A DNA stretch of 64,000 nt from Icerya purchasi (Eukaryota > Arthropoda > Insecta > Hemiptera > Monophlebidae), in the NCBI GenBank assembly GCA_039619475.1, contig CM077115.1, positions 588,343,643 through 588,407,642 on the forward strand. The letters run 5' to 3'. The notes beneath the pieces are model-generated. The model was given only the letters and a program-made list of their open reading frames with translations. It had not been told where the DNA came from and made no database searches. Both the position numbers and the translations under genes were made by a program. Below are positions 1-11,236 of this stretch, one piece after another (within the stretch, counting starts at the first letter, position 1; each line of letters starts with the position of its first letter).

Positions 1-590
1 TTATAATTACTACGGGGTAATTGTTTTGTTCGCTCAGCAAATGGAGAACCAGGGGAAATGACGCGTGGTGAAATACACAAACCTACAGTTTTCATAAGAA
101 GTCGCTATAGGAAACACTTCTCTATTTTGTGACGCTTTTCGAGTTTATGTGACAAAGTAAAGAGACATGAAAATATTAGTAATCAGTAGTCGTATGCAAG
201 TAAAGACATGAAATTTTCGTAACGATTTTCCGTGACGGTCCATTTCGTGACACTTCCATTTGGTAACGCTTTTCAAGTTTATGTGCCAAAGCAACGACAT
301 AAAAATGTCAAAAAAAAAAAATCACAAACGAAACAATGAAAGCGGGTAGAAAATGCGTAAAAATTCGGTATTGACTAGAAAAATGGTAGTAGTAGAAAAT
401 TGACAATTTAAAACGAAAATTTTAAGACGCATCACATCACGAAAGTGCGATGACTAGAGTAGTTACTGCTAGGCGCAATGCAAAATTACAAAAGAAACAA
501 TGCAAGAACGAATAGATGCGTAAATGAAAAGACAAATCGGCGCTGACTAGAAAATCGTGAAAACTAACATCATTTCAAAAAACGTGCATC
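1..590. other. Non-coding stretch with degenerate direct repeats
   Basis: No convincing coding region. Two related blocks are visible: the phrase around GACGCTTTTCGAGTTTATGT near 131 recurs as a variant near 268, giving a degenerate repeat of roughly 135-140 bp. A second type of phrase, containing GAAACAATG followed by an A-rich stretch and a GACTAGAAAA motif, occurs near 330-385 and again near 495-555. The DNA looks like worn tandem repeat. The only open frame nearby (591-830, 79 codons) is listed separately. Confidence 0.5.
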
Positions 591-830
591 ATGGCGTTTA
601 CAAATTCACGGACAGTAACACGACTAGATAGAAACAATGCTGTCCCGACGATGTTCAGGTATCGAATAATAATTGACGAACAACACACGATGTCTATCAC
701 GATGTGCATTACGGATGATATCGGCAAATCGCCAAAATTACTCACTATACTTGACAAGACGGAACAATCAATAATAGATTACACATGCCACCGAGTCGAT
801 GTTTCTAGAATATACTTTAAATATTATTGA
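591..830 (+). CDS. Small open reading frame, unknown
   Basis: A 79-codon ATG-initiated frame ending in TGA. The composition is not low-complexity, and the start follows an A-rich leader. I recognise no domain, signal peptide or membrane segment. It lies next to degenerate repeats, and the opposite strand is also partly open, so it may be chance. It could be an exon or a decayed gene fragment; nothing in the sequence decides this. Confidence 0.2.
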   Translation: MAFTNSRTVTRLDRNNAVPTMFRYRIIIDEQHTMSITMCITDDIGKSPKLLTILDKTEQSIIDYTCHRVDVSRIYFKYY

Positions 831-1189
831 AAGCGGCCGCTAGCCTGCCTGTCTATGTTGCGGCATTTTATAAATCTCTTCTCGGTTCACGTAGCTGGTA
901 TGCATCACACACACACACACACGCTCTCTGCCTGCAAATGCTATATCTTCGCTTTTCGGCCGCATGCAATGAAACACAATCGCTATCCCGACACAGGGAA
1001 CTGCTGCGTCCGGAAGCGTCTTTGATAAACAATGCCACATCTGCACATCGCCCGAGAAAACCCCGATAATTTAAATGGTTTTACCAGAGAGAATTATTTT
1101 TCTAACTCGGGCAGCGTTTGCTAAGAGCGTGTTAACCGTAATAAATGCTGAATCTGTCTCAATAGAGGAATACCGAATTCCGTTAATGT

Positions 1190-3120
1190 ATAATATAAGG
1201 CCGGTAAGTGAACCCCACTATCAACACATTAGAAATATCTAGAAAGCAAGAAAACAGATATTTCTTCTGAATAAACGATAGATAAATATCGCCTACTAAT
1301 GTGTAGTTACGCGGTCCATACTGCCCATCCCGTTCCTGAAGCCAAACATATTGGACGGAAAGGCGTTGCGATGTTCCAACCACCAGCAGGTAAGTCTATT
1401 CTTTATAATCCTCTCAAATGATTTTCGAAGGCAAGAGACCAACGAGATTGGCCGATATGACCCTGCTTCATTCAAGCAAAGGTTTATTAGGTTTCTTAAC
1501 ACAGCTATAACCTTAAATTATTTCCGACCATTAGGCACATCATAAGACCTGAAAATATGGTTAAAGCGAATATGTAATATCATTATAGCATTCCTCGTAA
1601 ACCATAGTTCCATAGCTGTCAAGTTCTTCAACGTAACTCGATTGTATTCATATGTCGTCTTCGATTTAACCATTCACTCCTTCCCGATTCACGACACCGG
1701 TTTTTTCCGTCTTTATCTCCTCTTTGTCCTCTTCACCCACCAGGGAATAATTACATCTGTGACGCTAATCATGTGTTTTTTGAGTGCTCGGCATTATTCA
1801 ATGAACAATCCGTACTATACTCTAATTTACTACAACTCAATGCTCCCGCACCTTACAATATTTCGTCGATACTGTCGTTCCCAAAACCAGGCCATTTTTC
1901 CAATAATTGCATCCTTCCTTTACTCAATAGCGAATAGAATTAAAATTTAAGTTATTTAAAAAAAAAAAAAATATATATATATATATAGAGACAAATGCTC
2001 TTGGTTAGCCGAGCCAAAAAAAAAAAAATAGCTGTAAAAGGAAGATGATTTAAAATTCGATAAGATATTTCGTCTAAGGCAGGGCTTGAATCTAATTTAA
2101 AAGGATAGCGCTCTTTACCTCGATGGGCGCTGCTCAACCATGGACCTGCACACTCAAACCCGAACATTGGCAACTTTCAAACATTGTTTTTTGTGCATTA
2201 GGCACATAAGCAGGTGCTATTCGATCGATAAAATTATCAATTCAATCAAAAAACGTGAAAAAGCACACATCTTTTTCGTCAAATCTCCGATCGGTTTTTT
2301 AAAGTTTTGACCAAACAGTGTTTAGCGGGCTATTTCTACTTAGCGAAGCAATAAATGTTCTCTAACTTAAAACCGTACACTTCAATATACATATCTTCGC
2401 GTGACTGCTTTCTGTTTTTTATAATTCAAGTAATCTAACATATTTCTACTCTTACGGAATACTCTGTATAATCGGTTTTTTCCGTTAGTTAATTTAACAC
2501 AATCTAAATCCCACCAGGGAGCACGGGGACGTTTACCAAGATAGGGTTTGCTTCGATTAAGCACAGCTACTAATAGCTCTATTAATCGCCTCCATGAAAG
2601 CGTCGTATAATAATAAGTGCTCCTCAATAGTAGTGTGTTATTGCATAACGAATCTAATTCTGACGTAAACCTGCTTATCCCTTCCTCCGATATCTTTCAA
2701 CGATCCACAGATTTATTTTCACAACTGTAAAGGATATTATTATTGATATCTATTAATATATTAACGGGCAGATGATCGGTGCTCAAGGGAAACTGAAGAA
2801 CCTGCCCCCCCCCCTCACCCCGCTTTAGTGATGAGATTAACCGAGACCAAGGTAACATCCAAAGCATTTGATAGCACAATGGGAGCTCTGGTATGTGACC
2901 CGTTATTGGCTAAAACTAGATTAGCGTTGTTAATTATATTAACAATACAGCGTCCCACAGCATTTTCAAAATTACAACCCCAAGTCTGAGATAGAGTCCG
3001 TTTAAATAGGTAATGAATATAGGATCTCGAATATTTTACAATATACGAATCCGTGGGGATAAAAGAAGAAGCAAGAGTGATAAAATCGTCATGGAAAAAA
3101 CCGTATCTTTTTCTTGGAAT
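1190..3120 (-). pseudogene. Decayed non-LTR retrotransposon ORF2 (EN, linker, RT), interrupted
   Basis: Read on the minus strand, the pieces fall in the right order for a retrotransposon ORF2. First come endonuclease remnants: the WGCNFENAVG region at about 2950-2982 and the TDHLPVNILID region, equivalent to the SDH motif, at about 2745-2785. Next is the linker carrying APWWDLDC (about 2500-2530). Then comes the RT N-terminus with the PALDEISYRILNHLP region (about 2040-2090), and finally the RT fingers with SYRPISLVSC, FGFRNG and the motif A-like FLDISN (1230-1480). Stops and frameshifts separate all pieces, so nothing functional remains. Between the RT N-terminus and fingers lies a plus-strand retrotransposon 3' end (about 1550-1990), which explains the interruption. 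The family is I/Jockey-superfamily; the clade is uncertain. Confidence 0.7.
1560..1990 (+). mobile_element. 3' end of a non-LTR retrotransposon with poly(A) tail
   Basis: In the plus strand, the frame around 1650-1925 encodes the terminal region usual after RNase H in I-like and related elements: a basic arginine-rich segment, then ICDANHVFFEC, where C, H and C fit the terminal cysteine-histidine motif. Another frame of 102 codons at 1642-1950 overlaps it, so a frameshift is present. The coding stretch ends just before a run of about 15 A (1957-1971) and an AT microsatellite, as expected for target-primed insertion. It lies in opposite orientation inside the RT remnant at 1190-3120. The 5' boundary, near 1550-1630, is not sharp. 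Confidence 0.6.
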
Positions 3121-3349
3121 TGTAAAACAGTGTTATTATTTCGGCGGAAAAAGAATTACTAGAATATTTCTCGAATAGATTATTCTTAATAATGAACGTA
3201 GTGTGGAGAATTAATGAATGAATCTGTTTTCTGTAAGTAAGTGTAGTGCTTTAGTTTGTTTATTTTACCAAATCCTGAACAGCTTCGTAAGAGATGAAGT
3301 TTATTTACCTGCATTGTTCATAACGCGTACGATTGACTATTCGAAATTT

Positions 3350-3913
3350 CTAAGAAAATAATTGATTTTTACAACAGGAAAACATAATGAAATGCACAAT
3401 GAATATGCGTGTAAAACTTGCCATTAATATTATTTTTACTTTGCTGTTTCGAAAAAGAACGAACGCCAGAATAGGATGTTGACACATAATAGTTTCTGTC
3501 ATTCGTCTATAAACGTAATATAGTATGTCAACCAAATAAAGAAAAAAAGGCATAGTCTCATTGTTAAAAGTAATCCATTCATAAGGGTATATCCTGTTCG
3601 TAGGTAATTCGTTAAAAACACCCTTTCTTTTTAAATTTGTTCCGGAAACGTTACTTTTTACAATAGCACATGTAGAACCTGAATTGTAAGAAAAAAGGCG
3701 AGGAATATGTTTCTTAGAAGTTTTTTTATACTTTGTTTTCGATGGATATAAAGAAACATCATTCGACTGTTTAAATAAAAAATCTGTTGATATGGCGGGC
3801 TTTGTCACAGAAAAAAAAAACCTACTTATTAAACAAGGTATTTCTAATTTCAATTTTTTAAGAAAATCATAGAAACAACATGTCAACCAGATGCGTGACA
3901 ACAAACGATGCAA
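3350..3913 (-). CDS. Open reading frame of 187 codons, unknown
   Basis: An uninterrupted minus-strand frame in AT-rich DNA. The predicted product is basic in the middle and has hydrophobic stretches near the C-terminus that could be membrane segments. I recognise no family. Its 5' end runs up to the left edge of the large palindrome at 3921. Given the surrounding transposon debris, it may be a fragment of an unidentified element or simply a long chance frame in AT-rich DNA. Confidence 0.25.
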   Translation of the reverse strand: MHRLLSRIWLTCCFYDFLKKLKLEIPCLISRFFFSVTKPAISTDFLFKQSNDVSLYPSKTKYKKTSKKHIPRLFSYNSGSTCAIVKSNVSGTNLKRKGVFNELPTNRIYPYEWITFNNETMPFFLYLVDILYYVYRRMTETIMCQHPILAFVLFRNSKVKIILMASFTRIFIVHFIMFSCCKNQLFS

Positions 3914-3920
3914 TTAGTAT

Positions 3921-4385
3921 TATAGTATAAAAAATAAATGCTAAAATAACAAACTAATACGTAAGTAACAAAATTAATATAAGAATATCAAACTTGTTAT
4001 CTTAGGAACGTTTTCGGGCATAACCCATCTTCAGCTAAAATAATCGAACTAAATAAAAAACATAGTGTAACAGTGAACACAATTTAAAACTTCACTTTGA
4101 AGCTAAAATAAAATTAAATTAAAAATAAATTAAAATGAAAATAACATGAAACATAGCAATGTTATTTTCATTTTAATTTATTTTTAATTTAATTTTATTT
4201 TAGCTTCAAAGTGAAGTTTTAAATTGTGTTCACTGTTACACTATGTTTTTTATTTAGTTCGATTATTTTAGCTGAAGATGGGTTATGCCCGAAAACGTTC
4301 CTAAGATAACAAGTTTGATATTCTTATATTAATTTTGTTACTTACGTATTAGTTTGTTATTTTAGCATTTATTTTTTATACTATA
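3921..4385. repeat. Near-perfect palindrome, 227-bp arms and 11-bp loop
   Basis: Arm 3921-4147 is the reverse complement of 4159-4385 without an indel; only 4148-4158 is unpaired. Each arm carries CTGAAGATGGGTTATGCCCG followed by AAAACGTTCC (plus strand about 4271-4300, mirrored near 4006-4035). This phrase has the CUGANGA-stem-GAAA layout of a hammerhead ribozyme core, of the kind reported in Penelope-like elements. A 12-bp direct repeat, CAATTAGTATTA, occurs at 3911-3922 and 4422-4433 and may be a target duplication. A foldback element or a head-to-head pair of retroelement ends would fit. No coding sequence is present. Confidence 0.85.
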
Positions 4386-4544
4386 GTTACTAACAAACAG
4401 GATGATAAAATATTCTTTAAACAATTAGTATTAGTTTCATTTATGGAACTATTTCATCTTAACCGTTCATTTTAATAGAAAATAAAAAGATAAAACATTT
4501 TTATAAAACAAGAAATATTTTCATATATGACAATGCCTCCAAAT

Positions 4545-4690
4545 CTCTCCTCTCCAAATTATATTGAACGCAAAATATGGTTCTCCATTTTTGCTTACGG
4601 GCGCTCGATTCCACTCCTGTTCCAGCTATTCTTGCTGAATCGAATGTTCAGCCATTGTTCATCCGTCGATCACATTTGGGATACAGTTTC
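4545..4690 (+). pseudogene. Fragment of non-LTR RT thumb region
   Basis: The plus-strand frame contains LDSTPVPAILAESNVQPLFI followed by RRSHLG. This is the pattern seen after the polymerase palm in I-like retrotransposons: a small residue before STP, then a spacer, a small-acidic residue, and a PL-x-x-RR motif. The same region in the better-preserved copies of this window has TSP/TSS followed by G-x-P-PL. The fragment has no flanking RT or RNase H and is only about 50 codons, so the identification rests on this pattern alone. Confidence 0.45.
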
Positions 4691-4749
4691 CTTGTAAACG
4701 TTTTAACTACGATCTTCAATTGCAGCTGCATTGTTAAAGAAGTTAATCT

Positions 4750-4855
4750 AACAAAAATAAATTTTTAACGCGTAATTAAACAATTATATATAATTTTTAT
4801 CCGCGAAAAAATTATATATAATTGTTTAATTACGTGTTATAAATGTATTTTTGTT
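4750..4855. repeat. Inverted repeat hairpin with 49-bp arms
   Basis: Positions 4750-4798 pair with 4807-4855 with about four mismatches, leaving an 8-base loop containing CCGCG. The inner arms are very AT-rich. It probably marks a small foldback element. No target duplication is clear. Confidence 0.75.
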
Positions 4856-5423
4856 GTGAATAAACTTAAACAATGAGTCTAATTAATAAATACAGCGAAG
4901 TTAATCTAATTCCGTAAATCAGGTGAGGGAATGAAGTGATTAAAAATCATTTTTCAGCGGAAAACCATTTCTGTCATATCACGTCGAATCGCCTTTTGTA
5001 TTTTTTTAAAAAAATAAACACTGACAGTATAACAAAGAAATTATATATGTACATAAATCAAGATTACTTTCTTTTAAAGATTTTATGGTTTCTATTTTAA
5101 GTGCACAGTCGTGCGCTCTCGCGTTAAATTATCGCTTTTCACGTGTTGCTATAATCTAGTTGTGTATGTGTTAATTTTACCCTTTTTTTTGTTCGGTGTT
5201 TCCTAAGAAATTACCTGCTATCGAAGTCAGGTTTTCTTATCTATTGCTCATCGACGACCGTAGCTCAATCGAACCCCTCCGCAACTGTCGCCGATTAACA
5301 TGTCAATTGATAATGCGCCTACATACGCTACAAAAATCCGAGGTAAAATCACCCCTTGACCTCGTTTGCCCATCCTACCGATAAACACAGTTTTTTGGTT
5401 TTCAACTGCATACTTAATTACAA

Positions 5424-5857
5424 AATGCGTGATTATTTTATTGCAATAATGGAAAAAGGACCACAAAATATTATTACTGCTGCCAAGGTAAGCAAAAATC
5501 GAATTATTTTACACATAAACACTCCAGATTGGTAGAAGAATTCATAGACAAACATGGAGGTTTTAATATCGAATAATCGAACTTCATCAAATGTAGAAGG
5601 TTGATTAAGTCGCGCTCTCTCATGTCAACTATACCAAGTGAAATTCTCGAGGATTATATCAAAAATATATTAAAACTGAACATGACATCTAATATTTCCT
5701 TCCTCCGTTTGAATCCACACGACCAATTATTTGACCACATCGTTACCTGGCGTAGACAATTTTATACTAACACAGAGATCAATAAAGATTTGATGCCTGG
5801 GTCATTTCTGATTGAATATAACGACCAAAATTGGATACACTTTGATTTACGTTTCAT
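5424..5857 (+). pseudogene. Fragment of retrotransposon ORF1 (RRM-like region)
   Basis: This stretch matches, residue by residue in broken frames, the middle of the ORF1 protein at 34055-35329. Shared landmarks are RDY followed by an NII-A-A segment (near 5427-5500), a HGGFN-like stretch (about 5555), and a WRRQ-Y motif (WRRQFYTNTEI here, WRRQVYIQSEN there). At least two frameshifts or stops lie before 5600; the last part is open from 5601. The zinc knuckle that should follow is missing, because the sequence switches at about 5834 into the repeat shared with 15811-16037. It is a remnant of an I-like element. Confidence 0.7.
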
Positions 5858-6105
5858 TACATTTATTTTTCTTTACATAATTAATATTGCTCGTTTCATT
5901 AAAATAAATATGTGTTGTTTTCTGTTTTTTTTGTCTACGTGCTTTATAGTATTCCCCAACATTACTTGATTTAGGCCTTTTCAGGTAGAACCTTTTTTTT
6001 TCCCTGTTATTTGTATTGCTTTTTTTTCGTGTTCGTACTACAATATAAGTAACTTAAACTGAATTCTCTCTTTTCAGTTACATGTAATCTATATCTATAT
6101 GTTAT
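5834..6105 (-). repeat. Dispersed repeat carrying the 3' tail of a nuclease gene
   Basis: The reverse complement of this segment aligns with 15770-16037. Shared phrases include GATACACTTTGATTTACG (5834-5851, complement of 16020-16037) and GATTACATGTAACT near 6080-6095. In the copy near 15.8 kb the latter phrase encodes the last residues of the PD-(D/E)XK protein and its stop codon. The nuclease gene tail and about 220 bp of downstream DNA therefore occur at least twice here, 10 kb apart and inverted. This suggests that the nuclease gene belongs to a repeated, probably mobile, unit. The 5' part of the gene is absent here. Confidence 0.65.
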
Positions 6106-8720
6106 AACGGTTCTAGACGTTAACTTGGTAGTCAGGGATGCCAACCACGAGGTTTTATCCTCGTGGATTTTCTTTATTTTTTTAGTTTTATCGAATATTT
6201 AAAATAAGAGCTTTTGGACAGATTACTTTCAGAGCTTTTTATAACGAACAATATATTATTAAAAAGTACACCTAGCTTTCTTTGTCGGTCGACCGCTGAA
6301 AAACACAATATTAGTCCGAAAATAGCGCAATTAGAAATACACAACAATACATATATATATAGATGTAAAGAGAATATAAATTATACGTATCACTGTTGTC
6401 GGTGATCGGGGATCTATTGGTGGCGATTCGGCGGTCGGTTGCGTTGCAGAAATCGGAATCGGTCGAGGAAGATTTATCGAACACTTTCGTTGAGGACCGG
6501 TTGCAAATCCGAATCCAAACTTTGCCGAACAGCAAGAATCACTACTCGCGCCACTTCGATATTTATCGATAAATTTAACCTATGTCATACGTAGTAACAA
6601 GACGGCGACTTTTCCACGAGAAATCAAAACGGAAGTATTTCTACAAAATTAAAAACCGGTAAACAGCCACTGACTGGCTTGACCGAAGCTAAAAACGAGA
6701 CTAACTCTATAAGGCTGCCACTGCCTTTCTCGCTAAAATCTTCTCCTCGATTTTCCAAAATTTCGACCGCCTACTCGATCGTGACCGCTGGACTTGGCCG
6801 AATCAAGTAGATCCTTTTTGTTTCCTGCAGGATGCTGATTGGCTGGTCCCACCGACAACAGTTCCATGCACGCGCACAGTCGCACCCCGCACCACACATT
6901 CCAAATTATTCTTATTATTATTTATTTCTTTTATTTTCTAAATTTTTTTTTTTTTTTTATATGTTTCATGTAATGGAACACCGGTGTGTGAGCGCAAAAC
7001 TCAAAAAGTAGTGGACGGATTGACTTGAAATTTTTACACAGTGTTGCATTTCTATATAAGATGAGTTTTATAATTTTTTTATAACTAAGTTTTCCCGGGA
7101 ACAGGAAATTTTAAGCTTTTGTAAGGGGCGCGATCTATGATTTGCTTTCGGCGTTATAGCGAGGAATTTCAGAAAAACGTATTGTGGCTACATATGCGGG
7201 GGAAGCTCTGTAATTGCATAAGTGTGTGTAAATCAAATACGCGGCGACAGTCTACAATCAGTGATGAGATGAGTGACGGAGAATATATATCGATGAGAGA
7301 GAGAGAAAGTGTACAATAACAGTTTCCTGAAAAGGAACCAATCATCATCGTCGAGCCGCTAGAAAATCAAAAACGTTTTTTATGACACTGTTCGTGATTT
7401 CGATCGGTAGAGTGCCGGGGAATGTTAATCGCATGGCATTTGAAATTGTGATCTGCGCTGTGCACATTGTTTTTTTCCGTAGCAGTTGTCATTTTTGCGT
7501 TACCGTTTAAAATTTCAACCACACGGTCTGATTATGTCATCCATCGTTTACATTTATTGCGGTAATTACTATAATACATTGTTTATTTTGTTTGTAACAT
7601 TTTACGTTTTATGCAATATTATTTGTATTCGGTAATAAACTTTTCAGTCCAAATCTAATTATCCGCTTGAAATATATGCTCAAGTAAACATTACCGAATT
7701 TTACAAAATATGTACAGTAACAATTTTAATATATTACTAATTTTTTATGTAGACGATGGCAATCAATAATATACAGAAATGAAATAATTGTTTTTCACTA
7801 CTTTTTCTCACAACATATACGTCTAAAATATATATTTTTGTTTTCTATTAGCGAAGGAAAGATTTAATAAAAAGCACTTTATATTTTATCTTTTTAACAC
7901 ATGTCGATGAAATTTAGTTCCTTCACATTTATATACTTTCGTATAATACATACATTTCTATTTTTAAAAACGGTTTTAATATATTTTTACGAAAACAGTA
8001 ATAGATACTACTAGACATTTAGAAAAAGAAAGAAAGAAAGAAAAGTTTTTTTTACGCCATCTGCGGAGTAACAAATTATACTTTCTACAACATTATTATT
8101 AAAGCGATTATAGATATTTATTTCTTCTATTATTTATTTTACTTTACGATATTTATAGCTATCGCACTGGCAACAGCTCAGTTATATACAAAAGAAAGTC
8201 CCATACACCGATTTTACATTTTCCGGATATTTTTTACTGTTCAGTCAGTACATGAAATTATTTTATTTATACTTACGTGTAAAACAAATATATATTTTAA
8301 GTCCAATAGAAATCAATTTAATATATATTTTTTTTCGTATCAAATTTCTAATCAACTGTTTATTTCTTTTTCCCTCCGAAACATTCATTTTCTAAAGCAT
8401 TTCATTTTTTAGATTTCGATATTTTTATCGAATTTTAAAATTTCATTCACTTCATGATGTCGTTTTCATTTCCGTACATTCGCCGATAATTTAAATAGGC
8501 TTATTTATTTTACATCACAATTTTATTTTTTCATCTCCACTTTAATTTTATTTGATCATTTCAATCATTTGGATCATGTATTTTTCAATCACTTTGTTCT
8601 CTCCGTTACATTATCTCCGTGATTTATTTTTTTCATATAAATTTATTAACCTGATTTTTCAGGTATGGTTTATTTTATTCATTTAATTATTGATGCTACA
8701 GATTTATTTTACTATGCGCA
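6106..8720. other. Gene-poor AT-rich DNA
   Basis: I see no supported gene. Items present: an 8-bp-stem hairpin CCACGAGG/CCTCGTGG near 6143-6164; a more GC-balanced block at 6400-6900 with an inverted CCAAT-like GATTGGCT near 6836, which could be promoter-like but has no gene attached; a phrase at about 6998-7045 of the type CAAAACTC..AGTGGACGGATTGACTTGAAATTTTTACAC, a style of sequence that recurs in arthropod transposon ends; and a GAAA microsatellite near 8025-8042. Confidence 0.4.
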
Positions 8721-9120
8721 CATTTAAATAAAAGAAAACTGTGGTTGTGAACTTATTTCTATATACATATATGTATGTTTACATATACAATTTATGAAAC
8801 TGAATTCTAAAATTAATTTTATTATGATCTCTTTTTTGACTTTTGCTTATTTTAAAAACACTCAAGAAATCGCATTGAAATGTAAAAAAGGAAATTACAT
8901 GTTCACATTTTCGGCTATATATTATGTTACTTTATCTAATGTGTATACCTTCAGTTAATTATGATCTGTAGGCAGATTATACATCCGCATAAATATCATT
9001 TAAAGAGATACATGCAGATTCAAAGGTGAATGATGTATTTATATCAAACACTACATCGGCACTTTCAAGGCACTTGGTAAAAATAAAAGTGTGACCGTAT
9101 ATTTACTTTTTAATTAATGA
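8720..9120 (+). repeat. Dispersed repeat copy 1, without MITE
   Basis: About 400 bp here align with 12935-13540 once the MITE at 13134-13349 is removed. Shared phrases include the stretch around GTGGTTGTG near 8740 and TTAATTATGATCTGTAGGCAG near 8957. At the point where the second copy holds the MITE, this copy reads CTATATATTATGTTAC without interruption, so it is the empty site. The 3' part also forms one arm of the foldback that ends at 9583. Confidence 0.7.
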
Positions 9121-9583
9121 TAAAAAGAAGAAAAAAGAACTATAATAAAGAGAAAAAGGAGATGAAAAAAGGTTAGAATTGATTGGATGAGAAGGCATTT
9201 GATATTATATGTCGTTTTCATTTCACAGATTCTCTGATAATTTCAATTAGGCTTATTTATTTTATATCGCAGTTTTATTTTTTTAATTCTATTTTAATTT
9301 TGTTTTTTTATTTCAATTTCGATCTGAAAATTCTGAAAAAATTCACAATGGTGGGTTTCCATGTAAGAAATAACTATAATATTTTTCAAATCTTATAACC
9401 TCAGAATTGGCCCTTGAAAACATTTTTACCAAATAACTTCAAAATGAAGATGAAGTGTTCGATATAAATAAATCATCTATCTTTGTATCTGCATGTGTCT
9501 GTTTAAATGATATTTGTGCGGATATATACTCTGCCTATAGATCATAATTAACTAAAGGGATACACATTAGATAAAGTATCATA
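8923..9583. repeat. Foldback structure with ~165-bp arms
   Basis: Arm 8923-9088 is similar to the reverse complement of 9421-9583, at roughly 85 percent by eye. The spacer contains sequence (about 9305-9420) whose complement recurs near 11765-11860, including the phrase TTATAAGATTTGAAAAATAT. The structure therefore joins two members of one repeat family head to head. Confidence 0.65.
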
Positions 9584-9586
9584 ATA

Positions 9587-9802
9587 CAGGGTGCGGCAGC
9601 ATAACTTCCTTTTTTAAAATGCGCCACCTTTTTCCAACTACATTTTTTACAGAAATAATAACAGAAAATCGAAATAACGGATACTCTAGATCCCCCATTA
9701 GCTATGCTTCTTCCCTTCTCGCAGTTTTATTTCGATTTTTTAAAAATTTAATAGAAAAATAGTGGCGCATTTTAAAAAAGCAAGTTATGCTGCCGCACCC
9801 TG
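9587..9802. mobile_element. 216-bp MITE, Tc1/mariner type (copy 1)
   Basis: It is bounded by TA dinucleotides at 9585-9586 and 9803-9804. The ends are inverted copies of CAGGGTGCGGCAGCATAACT, and the similarity continues inward. It has no coding capacity. The TA target and the CAGGGTG terminus resemble those of the mariner at 59833-61182, so it may be moved by a related transposase. It sits at the edge of an inverted copy of the dispersed repeat at 8720-9120. Confidence 0.9.
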
Positions 9803-9804
9803 TA

Positions 9805-10600
9805 TGCAGCCAACGACTGTAATTTAAAAACGCAACATAAAATTAAATTTCATACTTCGTTTCTGTCTCAATATTTAGTTTTATTTCCAGCCATATTTTA
9901 TCTCCGCAATTAAAAAAATTAATATTGCTTTTTCTGCGGTATTATTTCTTTACATTGATCAGCAATGTGTGACCTGTTTGATTTCCGCAAACTAAAAAGT
10001 CAATAAAAGTGTCATTCTACCGGTAATGTTTTGTTTCGATAATTTCGTGCAGAGTTTAATTTATAATTTATTATTGAATAAACATCGTTATCAATACCAG
10101 AAACGTAAGTTTATTTAATTTGCTTTTTACGAGAGGTTATTTTTAATTATACATTCATTTCTACTTATAAGTATCAATTTTATTTTGTAACGGCTTCTAT
10201 TACATTACTAAATATCTCGAGATGATGCGATGCTGAAATATTTTTTTTGTTTAAAAAAAAAAAAGGCATCCTATGTTTCACAGTTGACGCTATGCTACTG
10301 AGGAATTTTAAACATGCATGTTTAATTTACATTAAGAAAAGAACATGATCAAAAACATTGCTTGAGTGTATCAAAATTAGCTTGAAAACCGCTGTAGCGA
10401 AATACCGGCACCGCCGCCCTGAATGATGCACATAAATAATGTTTTTATTTTTATTAAAAAACCGATTATTTTTTTGGTACCCACAATATTTAATTTTTAT
10501 ATATATATATATAACTCGGCCATTTTGGCCTCGCAAGGGGCTGTGCCCCTTGACCCCTCTTGCTTTCGTTTCTGTCTCTTTTTCTTCTATACTTTGTATA
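9805..10600. other. AT-rich DNA, no gene seen
   Basis: No supported coding region. A GC-rich hairpin phrase, CAAGGGGCTGTGCCCCTTG, lies at about 10534-10552 and resembles dispersed repeat sequence. An AT microsatellite precedes it. Confidence 0.4.
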
Positions 10601-10608
10601 AAATGATC

Positions 10609-10933
10609 AAAATTTACAACGTAATTCTTACTGGCATCAACACACACAAAAAATAACATAACCACAAAAATCCTATTCTAACATTTAACTTCCGTTATAT
10701 AAAATTAAGACATTTTTTCGTTACATTTTTCGTTACATATTTCATTACATAAAATTGTGACAGTTTTTAAATAACAATAGCAAAAATCCTACAAAATATA
10801 ACAAACGTTACATAAAATTGGGACATTTAGCGTTACATAAAATTGGGACATTTAGCGTTACATAAAATTGGGACATTTAGCGTTACATAAAATTGGGACA
10901 TTTTTTCGGGGGTAGCCTAAGAATTACGTTGTA

Positions 10934-10936
<3 letters not shown>
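10609..10936. repeat. 25-bp minisatellite enclosed by short inverted repeats
   Basis: Four consecutive units of 25 bp containing CGTTACATAAAATTGGGACA lie at about 10806-10905, with degenerate partial units before them from about 10725. The whole block is enclosed by TACAACGTAATTCTTA near 10611 and its reverse complement near 10916-10932. A terminal inverted repeat outside a variable minisatellite core is a layout seen in some non-autonomous DNA transposons. No target duplication was found. Confidence 0.65.
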
Positions 10937-10964
<28 letters not shown>

Positions 10965-11149
10965 TTGTAGAATAAGAAAACATAAGATTATTAATAAAAC
11001 TTTACGAATATTATGATGTATATATAAAATCCCTTATTTGACGTTTAACTTATGTGGCATTCAGTTTTGTTAGGGTAAGAAAATTGATTTTTTAAAAAGA
11101 GCATTCTAATTTTATTAGCTTTTTTTTTTTTGTTTGCACATGTACGATA

Positions 11150-11236
11150 ATGAATTTTTTACCATTTTTTCTTTGAAGGGGGCCCCTCATTCGAGATTAG
11201 TCCCGGGCCCCATAAATCCTTAATTCGCCTCTGGTT
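11150..11236. mobile_element. Possible hAT terminus
   Basis: The segment GGGCCCCATAAATCCTTAAT followed by TCGCCTCTGG, read from the other strand, begins CCAGAGGCGAATTAAGG and runs into a GGGGCCC block. This is a style of terminus common in hAT elements. I could not find the partner end, so the element is either truncated or misidentified. Confidence 0.3.

Noticed and set aside
6140..6166. GC-rich hairpin followed by T-rich sequence, terminator-like
   Set aside because: The window is eukaryotic and no transcription unit ends here; an intrinsic bacterial-type terminator is not expected.
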